Shown here piece by piece: positions 48,536 to 56,758 of a stretch of DNA of 60,974 nt. The notes under the pieces were generated by a model. It was not told where the DNA came from, did not search any database, and saw nothing but the letters and a program-made list of their open reading frames with translations. The first letter of the stretch is position 1; each line of letters begins with the position of its first letter. The position numbers and the translations under genes were made by a program. Where the stretch lies: NCBI GenBank assembly GCA_024636015.1, contig JAGXHU010000047.1, positions 1 to 60,974 of the forward strand. The letters are read 5' to 3'. The DNA is from Halothiobacillus sp. Its GTDB lineage: Bacteria > Pseudomonadota > Gammaproteobacteria > Halothiobacillales > Halothiobacillaceae.

Positions 48536-49531
48536 ATGGCTTACTCCAAACCTTGGCATAGCTACGAGGACCAATTGAACTTACTGGTGTCCCGTGGCTT
48601 GGCGGTGACGGATCGCACCAAAGCCATGGAGTCTCTGAAGCGCATTGGCTACTACCGGTTGAGTGGGTACTTGTTTCCTTTTCGGGAGCGCTCCGGACCC
48701 TTGGTGTTGCTTGATGAACGAGGCCGCAAACCGGCCAAACCCAGCAAGGTTGAAACCCTTTCCCTTGATGGCTTTCGGGCGGGGGCGACCTTTGAGAACG
48801 CGGTGAATCTCTATGTGTTCGACAAGAAGCTGCGCCTTCTGGCCATGGACGCACTGGAGCGCATCGAGATTGCGCTGAGGGTTGATATTTCCCACACCCT
48901 GGGCGCGCTTGACCGGTTTGCCTATCTTCGTCCCGAGCTATTTCACAAGGCGTTCAGCCATGAGCTGCATAATGGTAAGGGTGTGACGCAGCACCACGAG
49001 TGGTTGGGCAAGCACGCTCGACTGATCAACGAATCGAAAGAAGAGTTCGTGCGCCATAACAAGGCCAAGTACGGCCTGCCGCTGGCGATCTGGGTGGCCT
49101 GCGAGGTGTGGGATTTCGGTACTCTGTCCAAACTGTTTGCCGGTATGCGCGAGCAGGAACAGGATGCGATTTCGGCCAAATACGGCATACATAATGGCCG
49201 GGTTTTCGCCTCATGGCTGCGTGGTCTGAATTACCTGCGCAATGTCTGCGCACACCACAGCCGTCTGTGGAACCGCAACATCGTGGATCAACCGAAGCTG
49301 CCTTCGGCGGACGATGTGCCATGGGTCGCGGACTACGAGGGCGATAGCCACCTCCGTGCCCGTTGCTTTCTGCTGCTCAGAATCGCGCGCCACCTCCTGG
49401 GAGAAGTCAATCCGCAGTCAAGTTGGCCGGAGCGAATGAGGGCGCATTTACAGGCTTTTCCCGATCTGGATCACCTGGGGGTGAATCTGCTGGGGATGGG
49501 TGCCCCCCATGGTTGGGAAGCTGAATGGTGA
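48536..49531 (+). CDS. abiF: Abi_2 (AbiD/AbiF-type) abortive infection protein
   Basis: 331 residues. The Abi_2 marks are YEDQLNLLVSRGL at the start, RIGYYRLSGYLFPFR, NLYVFDKKLRLLAMDALERIE and the HEPN-type motif RNVCAHHSRLWNR (R-x(4)-H). HEPN proteins of this class are RNases or RNA-binding toxins that stop phage growth by harming the host. It starts 60 bp after ssb. A candidate structured RNA lies on the opposite strand immediately downstream, as expected for AbiF-type systems. Assignment to AbiF or AbiD cannot be made from sequence by eye. Confidence 0.8.
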   Translation: MAYSKPWHSYEDQLNLLVSRGLAVTDRTKAMESLKRIGYYRLSGYLFPFRERSGPLVLLDERGRKPAKPSKVETLSLDGFRAGATFENAVNLYVFDKKLRLLAMDALERIEIALRVDISHTLGALDRFAYLRPELFHKAFSHELHNGKGVTQHHEWLGKHARLINESKEEFVRHNKAKYGLPLAIWVACEVWDFGTLSKLFAGMREQEQDAISAKYGIHNGRVFASWLRGLNYLRNVCAHHSRLWNRNIVDQPKLPSADDVPWVADYEGDSHLRARCFLLLRIARHLLGEVNPQSSWPERMRAHLQAFPDLDHLGVNLLGMGAPHGWEAEW

Positions 49532-49549
49532 ACGAATGACGCGGGCAAT

Positions 49550-49608
49550 AAAAAACCCCTTAGCAATTTCCCCGCCGAAGCGGTTCAACCGAAAGGGGCC
49601 GTGTTGCT
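49550..49608 (-). ncRNA. Candidate abiF-associated pseudoknot RNA
   Basis: About 59 nt on the minus strand, starting near A49608. The order is AGCAA (49608-49604), CCCCTT (49598-49593), hairpin CCGC-UUCG-GCGG, TTGCT (49566-49562), AAGGGG (49561-49556) and six T (49555-49550). AGCAA pairs with TTGCT and CCCCTT with AAGGGG in crossed fashion, which makes an H-type pseudoknot directly before a T-run. A structured RNA motif is known beside abiF genes. Here the RNA starts from its own promoter and ends 19 bp from the abi stop, pointing toward it. Structure seen in sequence; function inferred. Confidence 0.5.
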
Positions 49609-49612
49609 GATG

Positions 49613-49641
49613 ACTATAGGCCCGACTTGTCAATAAATCAA
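49613..49641 (-). promoter_or_regulatory. Sigma-70 promoter for the candidate ncRNA
   Basis: Reading the minus strand: TTGATT (49641-49636), a 17-bp spacer, TATAGT (49618-49613). Both boxes are one to two bases from consensus and the spacer is optimal. The predicted start is at 49608-49607, exactly where the structured segment begins. The remaining gap to res (49642-49773) shows no gene. Confidence 0.55.
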
Positions 49642-49773
49642 GTCGTTGGTGTTGCTTCCGCATCGGGGTAACCGAGCGTTGTTATACCGACCATCCCGCA
49701 TTGAAATGGGTCACGAGCGCGGCCTTATTTTCTGATCGCCTTGATCCGATGGGGCGATGAAAAATATTTACTT

Positions 49774-52479
49774 TCAGTAAGATATCGCCTCTTCAATTCC
49801 GTCCCATTGCTTGTCCTTGATCATGACGAACCGGCAGCGGCCGTCTGACATGTTCGCCCAAAGCCCGCCGATCAGGCGGTCGTCCTCGGCATCGGTCCAG
49901 CGATCTGCGCCTTTGTATTCAACAGCCAGAACGGCCCCCGGCTGATCCTCGACGCCAGGTAACTGGCACAGAAAATCCGGATAAAAGCGCCCGTCGGCTT
50001 TTTGCAAAAAGAAGGAACACCCCTCGCGCCGAACGAGATTGCGCACCCAGAACCGAACGCGGCCTTTTTGCGCCTGGGTATCGAGCCAGCAAGCGCACTC
50101 GAACTCTTCCCTGCTGTCGAAATCGCCCACGCGACCATAGAAGTGCTTGCGGAAATCGAAGTGTCCGAAGCGGCCGTCGTAGTCCCGGCTTGGCGCATAC
50201 GCCAGCGCTTTGAACTCGAAGGCGTACTGGTCGGTGGTGGTGATGCGCGATGCGGCATCGTCGCCAAACAGTACCTGCTGGAATGTCTTGTTCACTGCTT
50301 TTTTGCGCAGCACGCGAATGCGCGCTTCCAGCAGGTTGCGAATCAGGAATTTCTGCAGATTCAGCCGTGACAGCGAGAACCCCTCTCGACGCAGGAGTGC
50401 AGAAAGCCAGGCAGTGACGAAGGCCATTTTGCTGGCATGGGTCAGCGCGGGTTCCGGCAGGTTGCGGCATAACCAGGTGGCAATGCGTACCTGATCCCAG
50501 TGCTCCGGCTGGTATACGAGGCCGAGATCGCGCTGCAATTCGGGCAGAAAACGCGACACCATATGACCGCTGGCATCGACATCGATCACACCGCCTTCGG
50601 TCACCTTCAGCGCCACGCCCAGTGCCTTGAGATCGTCGGGTGTCGGGGCCGCGTCGTAAGGCGACAGGTCCCAGGGATATTCCAGCACCTCCGGGTCATC
50701 GAACAGGGCCAATTCGCCATGCATGCGCACGGCCAGTTGCGGCACACGGAAGCGTTCGCCTAATTCAGCAGGCGTTTGAAAGAACTCGATGGCCGTGGTC
50801 CGGCTGATTTCCCCTGCTTCGACGATGGCCGCCGCTGCCGTTTCGGTGCGGACCGATGCCTTGAGGTCCGCCGTTTCATCTTCGGTCAGCGGCGTGTGGA
50901 TGGTCAGCGTGTTACTTTTGCCATCCCAGGTCACTTTGTCCCGCACGGGTTTGGGCACCTGTTTGAGGTCCGGTTTTTCCGTCAGGGTGATCGCAACGGG
51001 CCGGACGACCACACGCCCGGCATGTCCATCCAGATCCAGCCGCCCCTGTTCCTGTTTGGCGGCGATGACAAATTCCGACACTTCGCGTCGCTCGAAACCG
51101 GCACCCGCCACCAGGCGGTCGCGCAGCGCGTTCGCCGTTTCCGCGAAATTGCGGGAAACGACAAAGGCATAGGATTGATTCAGCGCCGGGGCCAGTCGAT
51201 GGCGCGCCTCCGGTTGCCGCAAAACCCGGCCAAGCAACTGTTCCACCGCCGTGGCCGATGACAGAGAAGCCATGCTGACCAGAATGTAGGCAAACGGGCA
51301 GTCCCAGCCTTCCGCCAGTGCCCGCTGGGTGATTACGAACTTTACCGGGCAGGCCGGGTCGGCAATACCCAATTTGAAATCCGCGTCGATCTGCGCCAGT
51401 CCCTTTTCCTCCCCTGTTGCTACGATGATTTCCTCGGCGGGAATGCCGTGGTTGGTGAGCAGTTCATTGCGCACGCGCTCGAAATCCAGCGTATCCACCC
51501 CTGAACGCCGTGGCTCGGACTGAATCAGTACCAGTGGCCGCAGATAGGCGGCGCCCGCGCGTTGCTCTATGTCGGCGAGTGCGTGCAGGCCATCGCGTCG
51601 CCCGATGGCGTCGGCGAGGCATTGTTGCCAGTTTGGCTCGGTTTCGAGTACGACCGGCAGCTTGATCATTTCCTCGGCCTTCAGCTCGGCCGCCGATACG
51701 CTGTGCAGCACGTTGGACGGCGTGCGTACCATGTCGGGGGTGGCGGTAAGTTCCATCACCCCGCTGGGGCGAAAGCGCGCCAGCATGTCGAACGCCAGTT
51801 CGGTGCGGCTGTTGTGTGCCTCATCCACGATCACGAATGGCCGGCGCAGCCGCAGCACATTGGCCAGCGAATACGGTGTGGTGCGATCCGCCCCTTCGCC
51901 ATCGGCCAAAAGTTCGGCGCGTTGAATCGGCGTGAGATTGTCGAAGTGGTGCATCAGCGCGCCGCTGCTCTGGTACACCTTGCGGGATTCCTCATCCTCT
52001 ACCTGGAACGCCTGACGGGTCGCCACGATGACCGTGGTGGACGTATCCAGCGTGGCACGGGTTACGCTCTTGGCCTCCTCCAGATCCAGCACCGTGATCG
52101 GCCCGGCCTCGCGCAAGGCCGTATGGTACGGGTGCTGCCGGTTGCGCAGTGCCCGCAACGTCTGTTCGCGAATCGGCTTGCTCGGCACCAGCCACAGAAT
52201 GACGCTGTGTTCGCTGCGCAGCAGGTCGGTATTGACTAGCGTCACGCTCTTGGCCGCCAACCAGGTTTTGCCGCCCCCCGTGGGTACGCGCAGGCAGAAA
52301 TACGGCATGTCGGCAGGGAAACCCGGCAGCGGATGATAGGCAAGCCCTTGGCCCCACAAGCGTTCGGTCGTCGCGGTAAAGGCGATCGAGGGCGAAGGCA
52401 GTTCGTGGCAGGCCGTGAAATAGGCCTCGATGCTCTCAAGCACCTGTGACTGATAGATTTTCGGGGCGAATGTCGTCAT
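49774..52479 (-). CDS. res: Type III restriction enzyme Res subunit
   Basis: 901 residues. A superfamily 2 helicase core: Walker A VPTGGGKTWLA (about 65-75), IVDEAHNSR (DEAH box), MELTATPD, and QLLGRVLRQP as motif VI. A C-terminal nuclease domain follows (FYPDFLCQLP and then AVEYKGADRW, the D...E-x-K motif). Res and Mod together cut DNA after ATP-dependent translocation between inverted sites. It is last in the minus-strand operon mod, kinase relic, small protein, res, and overlaps the small gene by 4 bp. Confidence 0.9.
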   Translation of the reverse strand: MTTFAPKIYQSQVLESIEAYFTACHELPSPSIAFTATTERLWGQGLAYHPLPGFPADMPYFCLRVPTGGGKTWLAAKSVTLVNTDLLRSEHSVILWLVPSKPIREQTLRALRNRQHPYHTALREAGPITVLDLEEAKSVTRATLDTSTTVIVATRQAFQVEDEESRKVYQSSGALMHHFDNLTPIQRAELLADGEGADRTTPYSLANVLRLRRPFVIVDEAHNSRTELAFDMLARFRPSGVMELTATPDMVRTPSNVLHSVSAAELKAEEMIKLPVVLETEPNWQQCLADAIGRRDGLHALADIEQRAGAAYLRPLVLIQSEPRRSGVDTLDFERVRNELLTNHGIPAEEIIVATGEEKGLAQIDADFKLGIADPACPVKFVITQRALAEGWDCPFAYILVSMASLSSATAVEQLLGRVLRQPEARHRLAPALNQSYAFVVSRNFAETANALRDRLVAGAGFERREVSEFVIAAKQEQGRLDLDGHAGRVVVRPVAITLTEKPDLKQVPKPVRDKVTWDGKSNTLTIHTPLTEDETADLKASVRTETAAAAIVEAGEISRTTAIEFFQTPAELGERFRVPQLAVRMHGELALFDDPEVLEYPWDLSPYDAAPTPDDLKALGVALKVTEGGVIDVDASGHMVSRFLPELQRDLGLVYQPEHWDQVRIATWLCRNLPEPALTHASKMAFVTAWLSALLRREGFSLSRLNLQKFLIRNLLEARIRVLRKKAVNKTFQQVLFGDDAASRITTTDQYAFEFKALAYAPSRDYDGRFGHFDFRKHFYGRVGDFDSREEFECACWLDTQAQKGRVRFWVRNLVRREGCSFFLQKADGRFYPDFLCQLPGVEDQPGAVLAVEYKGADRWTDAEDDRLIGGLWANMSDGRCRFVMIKDKQWDGIEEAISY

Positions 52480-52694
52480 GGCTTGTCACCATAGGGTGCT
52501 GTCGGCGCCTGAATGTGTTGCGCCACGGCTTTCGCCTTGGGGGTGATCTGTTCGATAACCCCATGCTGGCTGATCACAATGGCCGTACCGGTCTGCGCAG
52601 CCAGTTCACGTGCACGCTGCGCGGCCCGCTGCATCGCTTGTCGAGACAGCCGAAGATCGGTGTCACGGGCGGTCTCGATGGGTTGCTTGTTCAT
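52476..52694 (-). CDS. Small protein between mod and res, possible antitoxin-like partner
   Basis: 72 residues: MNKQPIETARDTDLRLSRQA begins a helical part, then AQRARELAAQTGTAIVISQHGVIEQI. The second part resembles the short strand-turn-strand of Phd-like or AbrB-like small proteins but is not diagnostic. In related loci such a protein accompanies a zeta-type kinase inside a type III operon. Here the kinase is truncated and the partner survives. It overlaps res by 4 bp (ATGA). Confidence 0.6.
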   Translation of the reverse strand: MNKQPIETARDTDLRLSRQAMQRAAQRARELAAQTGTAIVISQHGVIEQITPKAKAVAQHIQAPTAPYGDKP

Positions 52695-52700
52695 GGTTTT

Positions 52701-52829
52701 TCACTCCAGTCCCGTCGTACGGGCTGTGGGCCAGAATTGTTGTACAACGCTCAGGCATTCCCGCGCAAAGGTGGTTTTGCCCGCGCCGTTCGGCCCGGCA
52801 ATGATGATGACGTTCAAACGGTCGGTCAT
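52701..52829 (-). pseudogene. Truncated zeta-toxin-like P-loop kinase
   Basis: 42 residues. MTDRLNVIIIAGPNGAGKTT and FARECL is the complete N-terminus of a zeta-type (AAA_33) kinase, with Walker A GPNGAGKT. The protein then ends after a short unrelated tail instead of continuing to the usual 190-200 residues. The start is 3 bp after the mod stop and the small partner gene follows 7 bp on. The deletion has left the operon's translation coupling in place. Confidence 0.75.
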
Positions 52830-52831
52830 CG

Positions 52832-54445
52832 TTACACCGCCAGCGCGTACGGAGTCTGCTTGAAGGTGATGCCCTCACGTGCGGCGCGGGCGCCCATGCG
52901 GTTGGCGGCGGCATAGATCACTTTCGGCCCAGCGAAGGGGGGCAGCAGGTCGAATACCGGCCCGGTGAGCACATTGCCACCGGCGATGGATTTGTCTTTC
53001 AGGATACCGTTATAGAGCAGGTAGATCGCGCGGCCCTCGTGCACACCGAGCAATGGCGAATCCGCCGTGCCGACATAGCCGGTGCCGGTTTCAGCAAACC
53101 AGACGAACTCGGCGAGCTGAGCAAAACGCACATCGCGGCGGACCTGCCCGTCGGCATCGAACAAGGGCTCGGCGGAGAGTCGGCAGAACTGGAAGCCGCC
53201 ACCCAGACCGTCGACCGCTTGGCCCTTGGCGTTGGTGTAGCCTGTAGAAATGCGTTTGACACGTTCTGCGGTAAGGTTGCTGGCTATGTCTTCTTCCATT
53301 TCGACCAGAATTGATTTTCGGTGACCGCCGTCCTCGGCATTTTGTTTCAGTACGGCGTGTCCTGTTGTTCCAGAACCGGCGAAGCTATCCAGAATGAGGG
53401 AATCCTGGTCTGTTGCGATTTGCAAAATTCGCTGAATCAAAGCCGTCGGTTTTGGAGTAACGAAAAGATCGCTAGATGCTCCCAAGTTCAGAATCTGGCT
53501 GATTTCCTGTTTTGAATGTCGTGTGCTGCCGACCTCCTGCCAAGGCCAAAGTGTGCGAGGGACAACACCATCTTTTACATCAGTGAGAAAGCGCTTAATT
53601 CCGGGGCGATTACTACCGGTTTTTCCCCACCAAATTCGATTGTCTCTATTCAGTTCCCAGAATTTCCCCTCGCTCACCCGCCAGTAACTTCCCGAGGGCG
53701 GGCCATCAATCACCCTTCCGGATGGCGTGGCGATGGCGTATCGGCCTTGCGCGTAGAAGTTGCGCGCAGCCAAGTCGCTGAGCAACCATGGGCCACGTGG
53801 GTCGTTATCGGGGTTTTTGTACCGCGCGATCATCGCCTCGCTACGTGGAAGCGGGTTCGGTCGCCATTTATCCTTGTTTGCGGCATACAAAACAACGTAC
53901 TCGTGATCTTCACTTAGATGCCGTGCGCTGTTTTTTGGACTGTCCATCATGTTCCAGATGGCTGAGGCGATAAAATTATTCGCCCCAAAAATCTCATCCA
54001 TCAATAACCGCAGGGTCGCCACCTCGTTGTCATCAATGGAGATAAAAATCGCTCCATCCTCGCGCAGAAATTGTCGCAGCAATACCAGACGCGGATACAT
54101 CATGCAGAGCCAGCGGTCGTGGCGGTCCAGCGTTTCGCCTTCCTTGCCGACCACATCGCCCAGCCAGCGGCGGATCTCCGGGCTGTTCACATTGTCGTTG
54201 TAGATCCAGCCTTCGTTGCCGGTGTTGTAGGGCGGGTCGATATAGATGCATTTCACCTGCCCGGCGTAGCGCGGCAGCAGGGCTTTCAGGGCATGCAGGT
54301 TGTCGCCCTGCACGATCAGGTTGCCGCTGTCGCGACCTTCGTTTGGTCCGCAGGAAAGCGCGGGCACCGGTTCCAGCAGTCGGAACGGCACGTCCTTGTG
54401 GTGTTTGACGACGGCTTCTTTGCCAATCCAGTTCAACGTGGGCAT
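52832..54445 (-). CDS. mod: Type III DNA-methyltransferase Mod (N6-adenine)
   Basis: 537 residues. The catalytic DPPYNTGNEG stands at 70-79 and the SAM-binding motif FAGSGTTGHAV comes later, at about 350. This is the beta-class order. Between them lie the target recognition part and WWGKTG-type segments. The enzyme methylates one strand of an asymmetric site and marks self for Res. No simple-sequence tract that could drive phase variation was seen. It is the first gene of the operon. Confidence 0.92.
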   Translation of the reverse strand: MPTLNWIGKEAVVKHHKDVPFRLLEPVPALSCGPNEGRDSGNLIVQGDNLHALKALLPRYAGQVKCIYIDPPYNTGNEGWIYNDNVNSPEIRRWLGDVVGKEGETLDRHDRWLCMMYPRLVLLRQFLREDGAIFISIDDNEVATLRLLMDEIFGANNFIASAIWNMMDSPKNSARHLSEDHEYVVLYAANKDKWRPNPLPRSEAMIARYKNPDNDPRGPWLLSDLAARNFYAQGRYAIATPSGRVIDGPPSGSYWRVSEGKFWELNRDNRIWWGKTGSNRPGIKRFLTDVKDGVVPRTLWPWQEVGSTRHSKQEISQILNLGASSDLFVTPKPTALIQRILQIATDQDSLILDSFAGSGTTGHAVLKQNAEDGGHRKSILVEMEEDIASNLTAERVKRISTGYTNAKGQAVDGLGGGFQFCRLSAEPLFDADGQVRRDVRFAQLAEFVWFAETGTGYVGTADSPLLGVHEGRAIYLLYNGILKDKSIAGGNVLTGPVFDLLPPFAGPKVIYAAANRMGARAAREGITFKQTPYALAV

Positions 54446-54873
54446 TCGGGGGTTCCAGGGTGTATATGCACAGGGGCCGGGTGGGGCGGTCGTCTGTTAT
54501 CTCGCCACAACGTGGCGCTTTCCTTTGCCGGCCCCGCCTTCGGTGCGCAGGCTTTTAGCGGGACAGTATGCCGCAGGCCGTTTTACCACAGCGCGAATGG
54601 TTTCGTCACGCCGCGTTACCGTGCCCACATCGATTGTTGGGGTTCATGCTTCACCCCAACCTACGGGGAGATAGTCGGGGGTAGCGTAAAATCTGGTGAG
54701 GTAGGCGATTCCCATACCTGCCCGTTTGTCTTCTCACGAGGCCGCTTACGGGGCCGATTGCTGGGCGGCAATTCGGCCCGCAACACCCCTTCATCGGGCT
54801 TTGTTAACGAACATTGCAGCCGACGACCGGGCCAATTACACTGTATCGCATCTGTAATGCGCGGAGCGTTGTC
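54446..54873. other. Gene-free stretch between mod and the toxin-antitoxin pair
   Basis: No frame here looks like protein. It holds a hairpin repeat at 54636-54660 (GTTGGGGT / ACCCCAAC, 9-base loop, followed by CTACGG), a common intergenic repeat type. A 39-bp segment at 54683-54721 has a relative at 59545-59583. Both mod (minus) and the antitoxin gene (plus) must take their promoters from this stretch. Confidence 0.5.
54683..54721 (+). repeat. Dispersed repeat-like segment, copy 1
   Basis: Matches 59545-59583 in the same orientation at 29 of 39 positions without gaps. Shared words are AGCGTAAA and CATACCTGC. The two segments flank the toxin-antitoxin pair, the ssb tail and the NACHT operon. 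The similarity is modest, so a repeat family is a guess. Confidence 0.3.
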
Positions 54874-55149
54874 ATGAAAAACACTACCTTGCCTCCCTTG
54901 CGTGTGGATGAGGCCTTGCGGGCGGCGGTCGAATCCCTCTTGCGTGAGGGGGAGACGCTCTCCAGTTTCATGCTGGAGGCGGTTCGCCTGAATATTGAAC
55001 GTCGCGAAACCCAACGCGAGTTCATTGCACGGGGGTTGCAGGCGCGCGATCACGGGTGCCTGACCAATGATTACGTCCCAGCCGAGGCCATGTTGAGCCG
55101 GTTGGATGGCGTGTTGGCACGGGCACGGAACAAAACAGCGACACCGTGA
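54874..55149 (+). CDS. Antitoxin, ribbon-helix-helix type (YlcI/YnfO-like)
   Basis: 91 residues from ATG 54874; the frame is open for 20 codons upstream. TLPPLRVDEALRAAVESLLR and GETLSSFMLEAVRLN look like a ribbon-helix-helix DNA-binding core, followed by a helical tail (REFIARGLQARDH) that would wrap the toxin. Its stop overlaps the toxin start (GTGA), the usual coupled order antitoxin-toxin. Confidence 0.8.
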   Translation: MKNTTLPPLRVDEALRAAVESLLREGETLSSFMLEAVRLNIERRETQREFIARGLQARDHGCLTNDYVPAEAMLSRLDGVLARARNKTATP

Positions 55150-55445
55150 GCTATCGGGTTCGCTTGACGACGGCTGCGGCAGATGATTTGCAACGGCTGT
55201 TTGAATTTCTGGCTGAGCACGATTTGCACGCAGCCGAGCGTGCCCGCTTTGCCATTGAAAAGGCATTCTCTTTTCTTCGAGATTTTCCCTTTGCCTGCCG
55301 CAAGACGGCGCCCGAGTATCCGTTTCTGCGTGAAATGCTGATCGAGTTTGGTGCTGCGGGCTATGTTGCTTTGTATGAAATCGAGTCTGGCGAGTTTGTG
55401 ACGATTCTGGCCGTTCGTCATCAGCGCGAGGATGATTATCACTGA
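55146..55445 (+). CDS. ParE/RelE-superfamily toxin
   Basis: 99 residues from GTG 55146. VRLTTAAADDLQRLFEFLAE, a central FPFACRKTA turn, LIEFGAAGYVALYEIE and the end VTILAVRHQREDDY are the pattern of ParE/RelE plasmid-stabilisation toxins, with the conserved RHQRE-D-Y tail. ParE members poison gyrase and RelE members cut mRNA on ribosomes; sequence alone does not decide. Paired with the upstream antitoxin. The gap to 55620 shows nothing. Confidence 0.88.
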   Translation: MSYRVRLTTAAADDLQRLFEFLAEHDLHAAERARFAIEKAFSFLRDFPFACRKTAPEYPFLREMLIEFGAAGYVALYEIESGEFVTILAVRHQREDDYH

Positions 55446-55620
55446 CGGATGCACCGCATCAGATGCGATTGAGGCAGGCGTGCGGGCTGCAGTCGGTTTG
55501 AATGAACCCAGCGAACCATGAATGGGGCTTGATCCGTTCCCGTCCTCAGCGTCCGGAACGTTTTGTGGTATGAACACACGGTTCGATGCCCGGATCCAGC
55601 ATCGATAGCCTCGCTCATTC

Positions 55621-55755
55621 CGTGGCGGCGCCCGTGCCGCAGCCCCGGCAGCCCGCAGTGGCGGCAATCGCGACAGCTACGGCGCCCCGCCTCCGCCCCC
55701 TCGCGCACCGGCCAAGGCCGATCCGGGCTTTGGTGAGGATGATATTCCGTTCTAA
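55621..55755 (+). pseudogene. ssb': Displaced 3' end of ssb (right copy of the direct repeat)
   Basis: 135 bp that read in frame as the last 44 residues of SSB, including the acidic tip EDDIPF and a TAA stop. Against intact ssb there are nine substitutions and one codon deleted; only one substitution changes a residue. No start or OB fold precedes it. The strict conservation of protein sequence shows it came from a working ssb gene that had diverged, not from recent duplication. Confidence 0.85.
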
Positions 55756-55791
55756 AGCGAACCTCCGGCTCAGTGTTGCAGATCTAACTCA

Positions 55792-55815
55792 AGCCAGCAG
55801 AAATGCTGGCTTTTT
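55792..55815 (+). terminator. Rho-independent terminator following the ssb tail
   Basis: An 8-bp stem AGCCAGCA / TGCTGGCT closed by a GAAA tetraloop, then five T and further T-rich sequence, 37 bp beyond the TAA of the ssb tail. It is most likely the original terminator of ssb. It may also serve the convergent RelA/SpoT-fold gene. Confidence 0.88.
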
Positions 55816-55873
55816 GGTTTTTATTTTTCTTGGATAATTGTGTGGTCTTGAGCGGAAGGCCGCTCCTCTTTAT

Positions 55874-56758
55874 TTAGATTTCAGAGCTATTCATTGTATC
55901 TATAATAATTCTCGGGGTAAGCGCTGTGAGTTCTTGGTTTTTAAAATATATTTTGTTCCAGACAAATATTATGTTGTCTGCAGTTAAAGGTATTCTTGGG
56001 GCAAGTTTGGAAAGTGCGCGAAATACATTCATGCGATTTATTCTAATCAGACTGCGCGCCGCCTCTGTATTCGAATCAAAGAAATCGCAAACCGGCAAGC
56101 TAAGTGGCGTTATTATTCGCATCCTAAGAACAGAATGTATAAGTCCATCCCATTTTCGGCTCTTATAATGCTTGTAGGCAAGTTCATCAAAAATTTTTCG
56201 CATACTCCATTCTGCGGTCTCAAGCGTAGCCAAGACTCCATTTAAGCCTCGGCTTAAGTCATCTGCTCCCAACCAATCATCTTTTCGTTTGTAGCGAAGA
56301 TCGTGCTCAACCTCATGCCAGCCTTCTGATAATGTTGTGCGAATTTGAACTTCAAATGAGCGGTCGACAGGCAAAGTCGATGTTGGGTTGGCTATATCGC
56401 GAGAAAAAATAGGCGGGAGTCTGAATACCAAGTTGTATCTGGATACGGAAAAAACAGTATCAACTGGCTTATCTATGGTTGATGATTTATCGTCGCATTG
56501 GTACTTGAGGCGCAGCACTTGGTCTACAATTTCTATGTCTTCTTGAAAATAAAGAACAACGCGTATCCCAATGGCGTCTTGGATCAACTTTCCTTTTAGG
56601 TTATATTTCCCCGGAGTTGACTGCAACTTTGCTTGCAAAGATAATGCTGACTTGCCTCTACCGAAAACACGACAAAGAAGGCCAATTGAAATTAGCTCCT
56701 GTTCAATTTCTTTGCGCAGGGCATCCGCTACATGCATAAATGAAGAGATGGAAATCAT
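55874..56758 (-). CDS. RelA/SpoT-domain nucleotidyl (pyrophosphate) transferase, probable effector
   Basis: 294 residues. The synthetase fold is visible: GRGKSALSLQAKL (R34, K36, S40; ATP side), IQDAIGIRVVLYF (D61; metal), and SFEVQIRTTLSEGWHEVEHD (E136, H148, H152) with Y156 after it. There is no HD hydrolase, TGS or ACT domain, so it is a stand-alone synthetase. The loop that in alarmone synthetases reads YRSLH and holds GDP/GTP is replaced by FSVSRYNLVF, so another acceptor such as tRNA is possible, as in toxSAS toxins. It is coupled by a 4-bp overlap to the NACHT gene. Confidence 0.75.
   Translation of the reverse strand: MISISSFMHVADALRKEIEQELISIGLLCRVFGRGKSALSLQAKLQSTPGKYNLKGKLIQDAIGIRVVLYFQEDIEIVDQVLRLKYQCDDKSSTIDKPVDTVFSVSRYNLVFRLPPIFSRDIANPTSTLPVDRSFEVQIRTTLSEGWHEVEHDLRYKRKDDWLGADDLSRGLNGVLATLETAEWSMRKIFDELAYKHYKSRKWDGLIHSVLRMRIITPLSLPVCDFFDSNTEAARSLIRINRMNVFRALSKLAPRIPLTADNIIFVWNKIYFKNQELTALTPRIIIDTMNSSEI

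Noticed and set aside
52832..54445. Phase-variable repeat in mod
   Set aside because: Type III mod genes often carry simple repeats that switch them on and off. I saw no tetranucleotide or homopolymer tract here.
48477..55620. Prophage or integrase-driven island at ssb
   Set aside because: No integrase, phage structural gene or tRNA was found inside, and the flanking repeats are diverged coding sequence, unlike identical att cores. Homologous exchange fits better.
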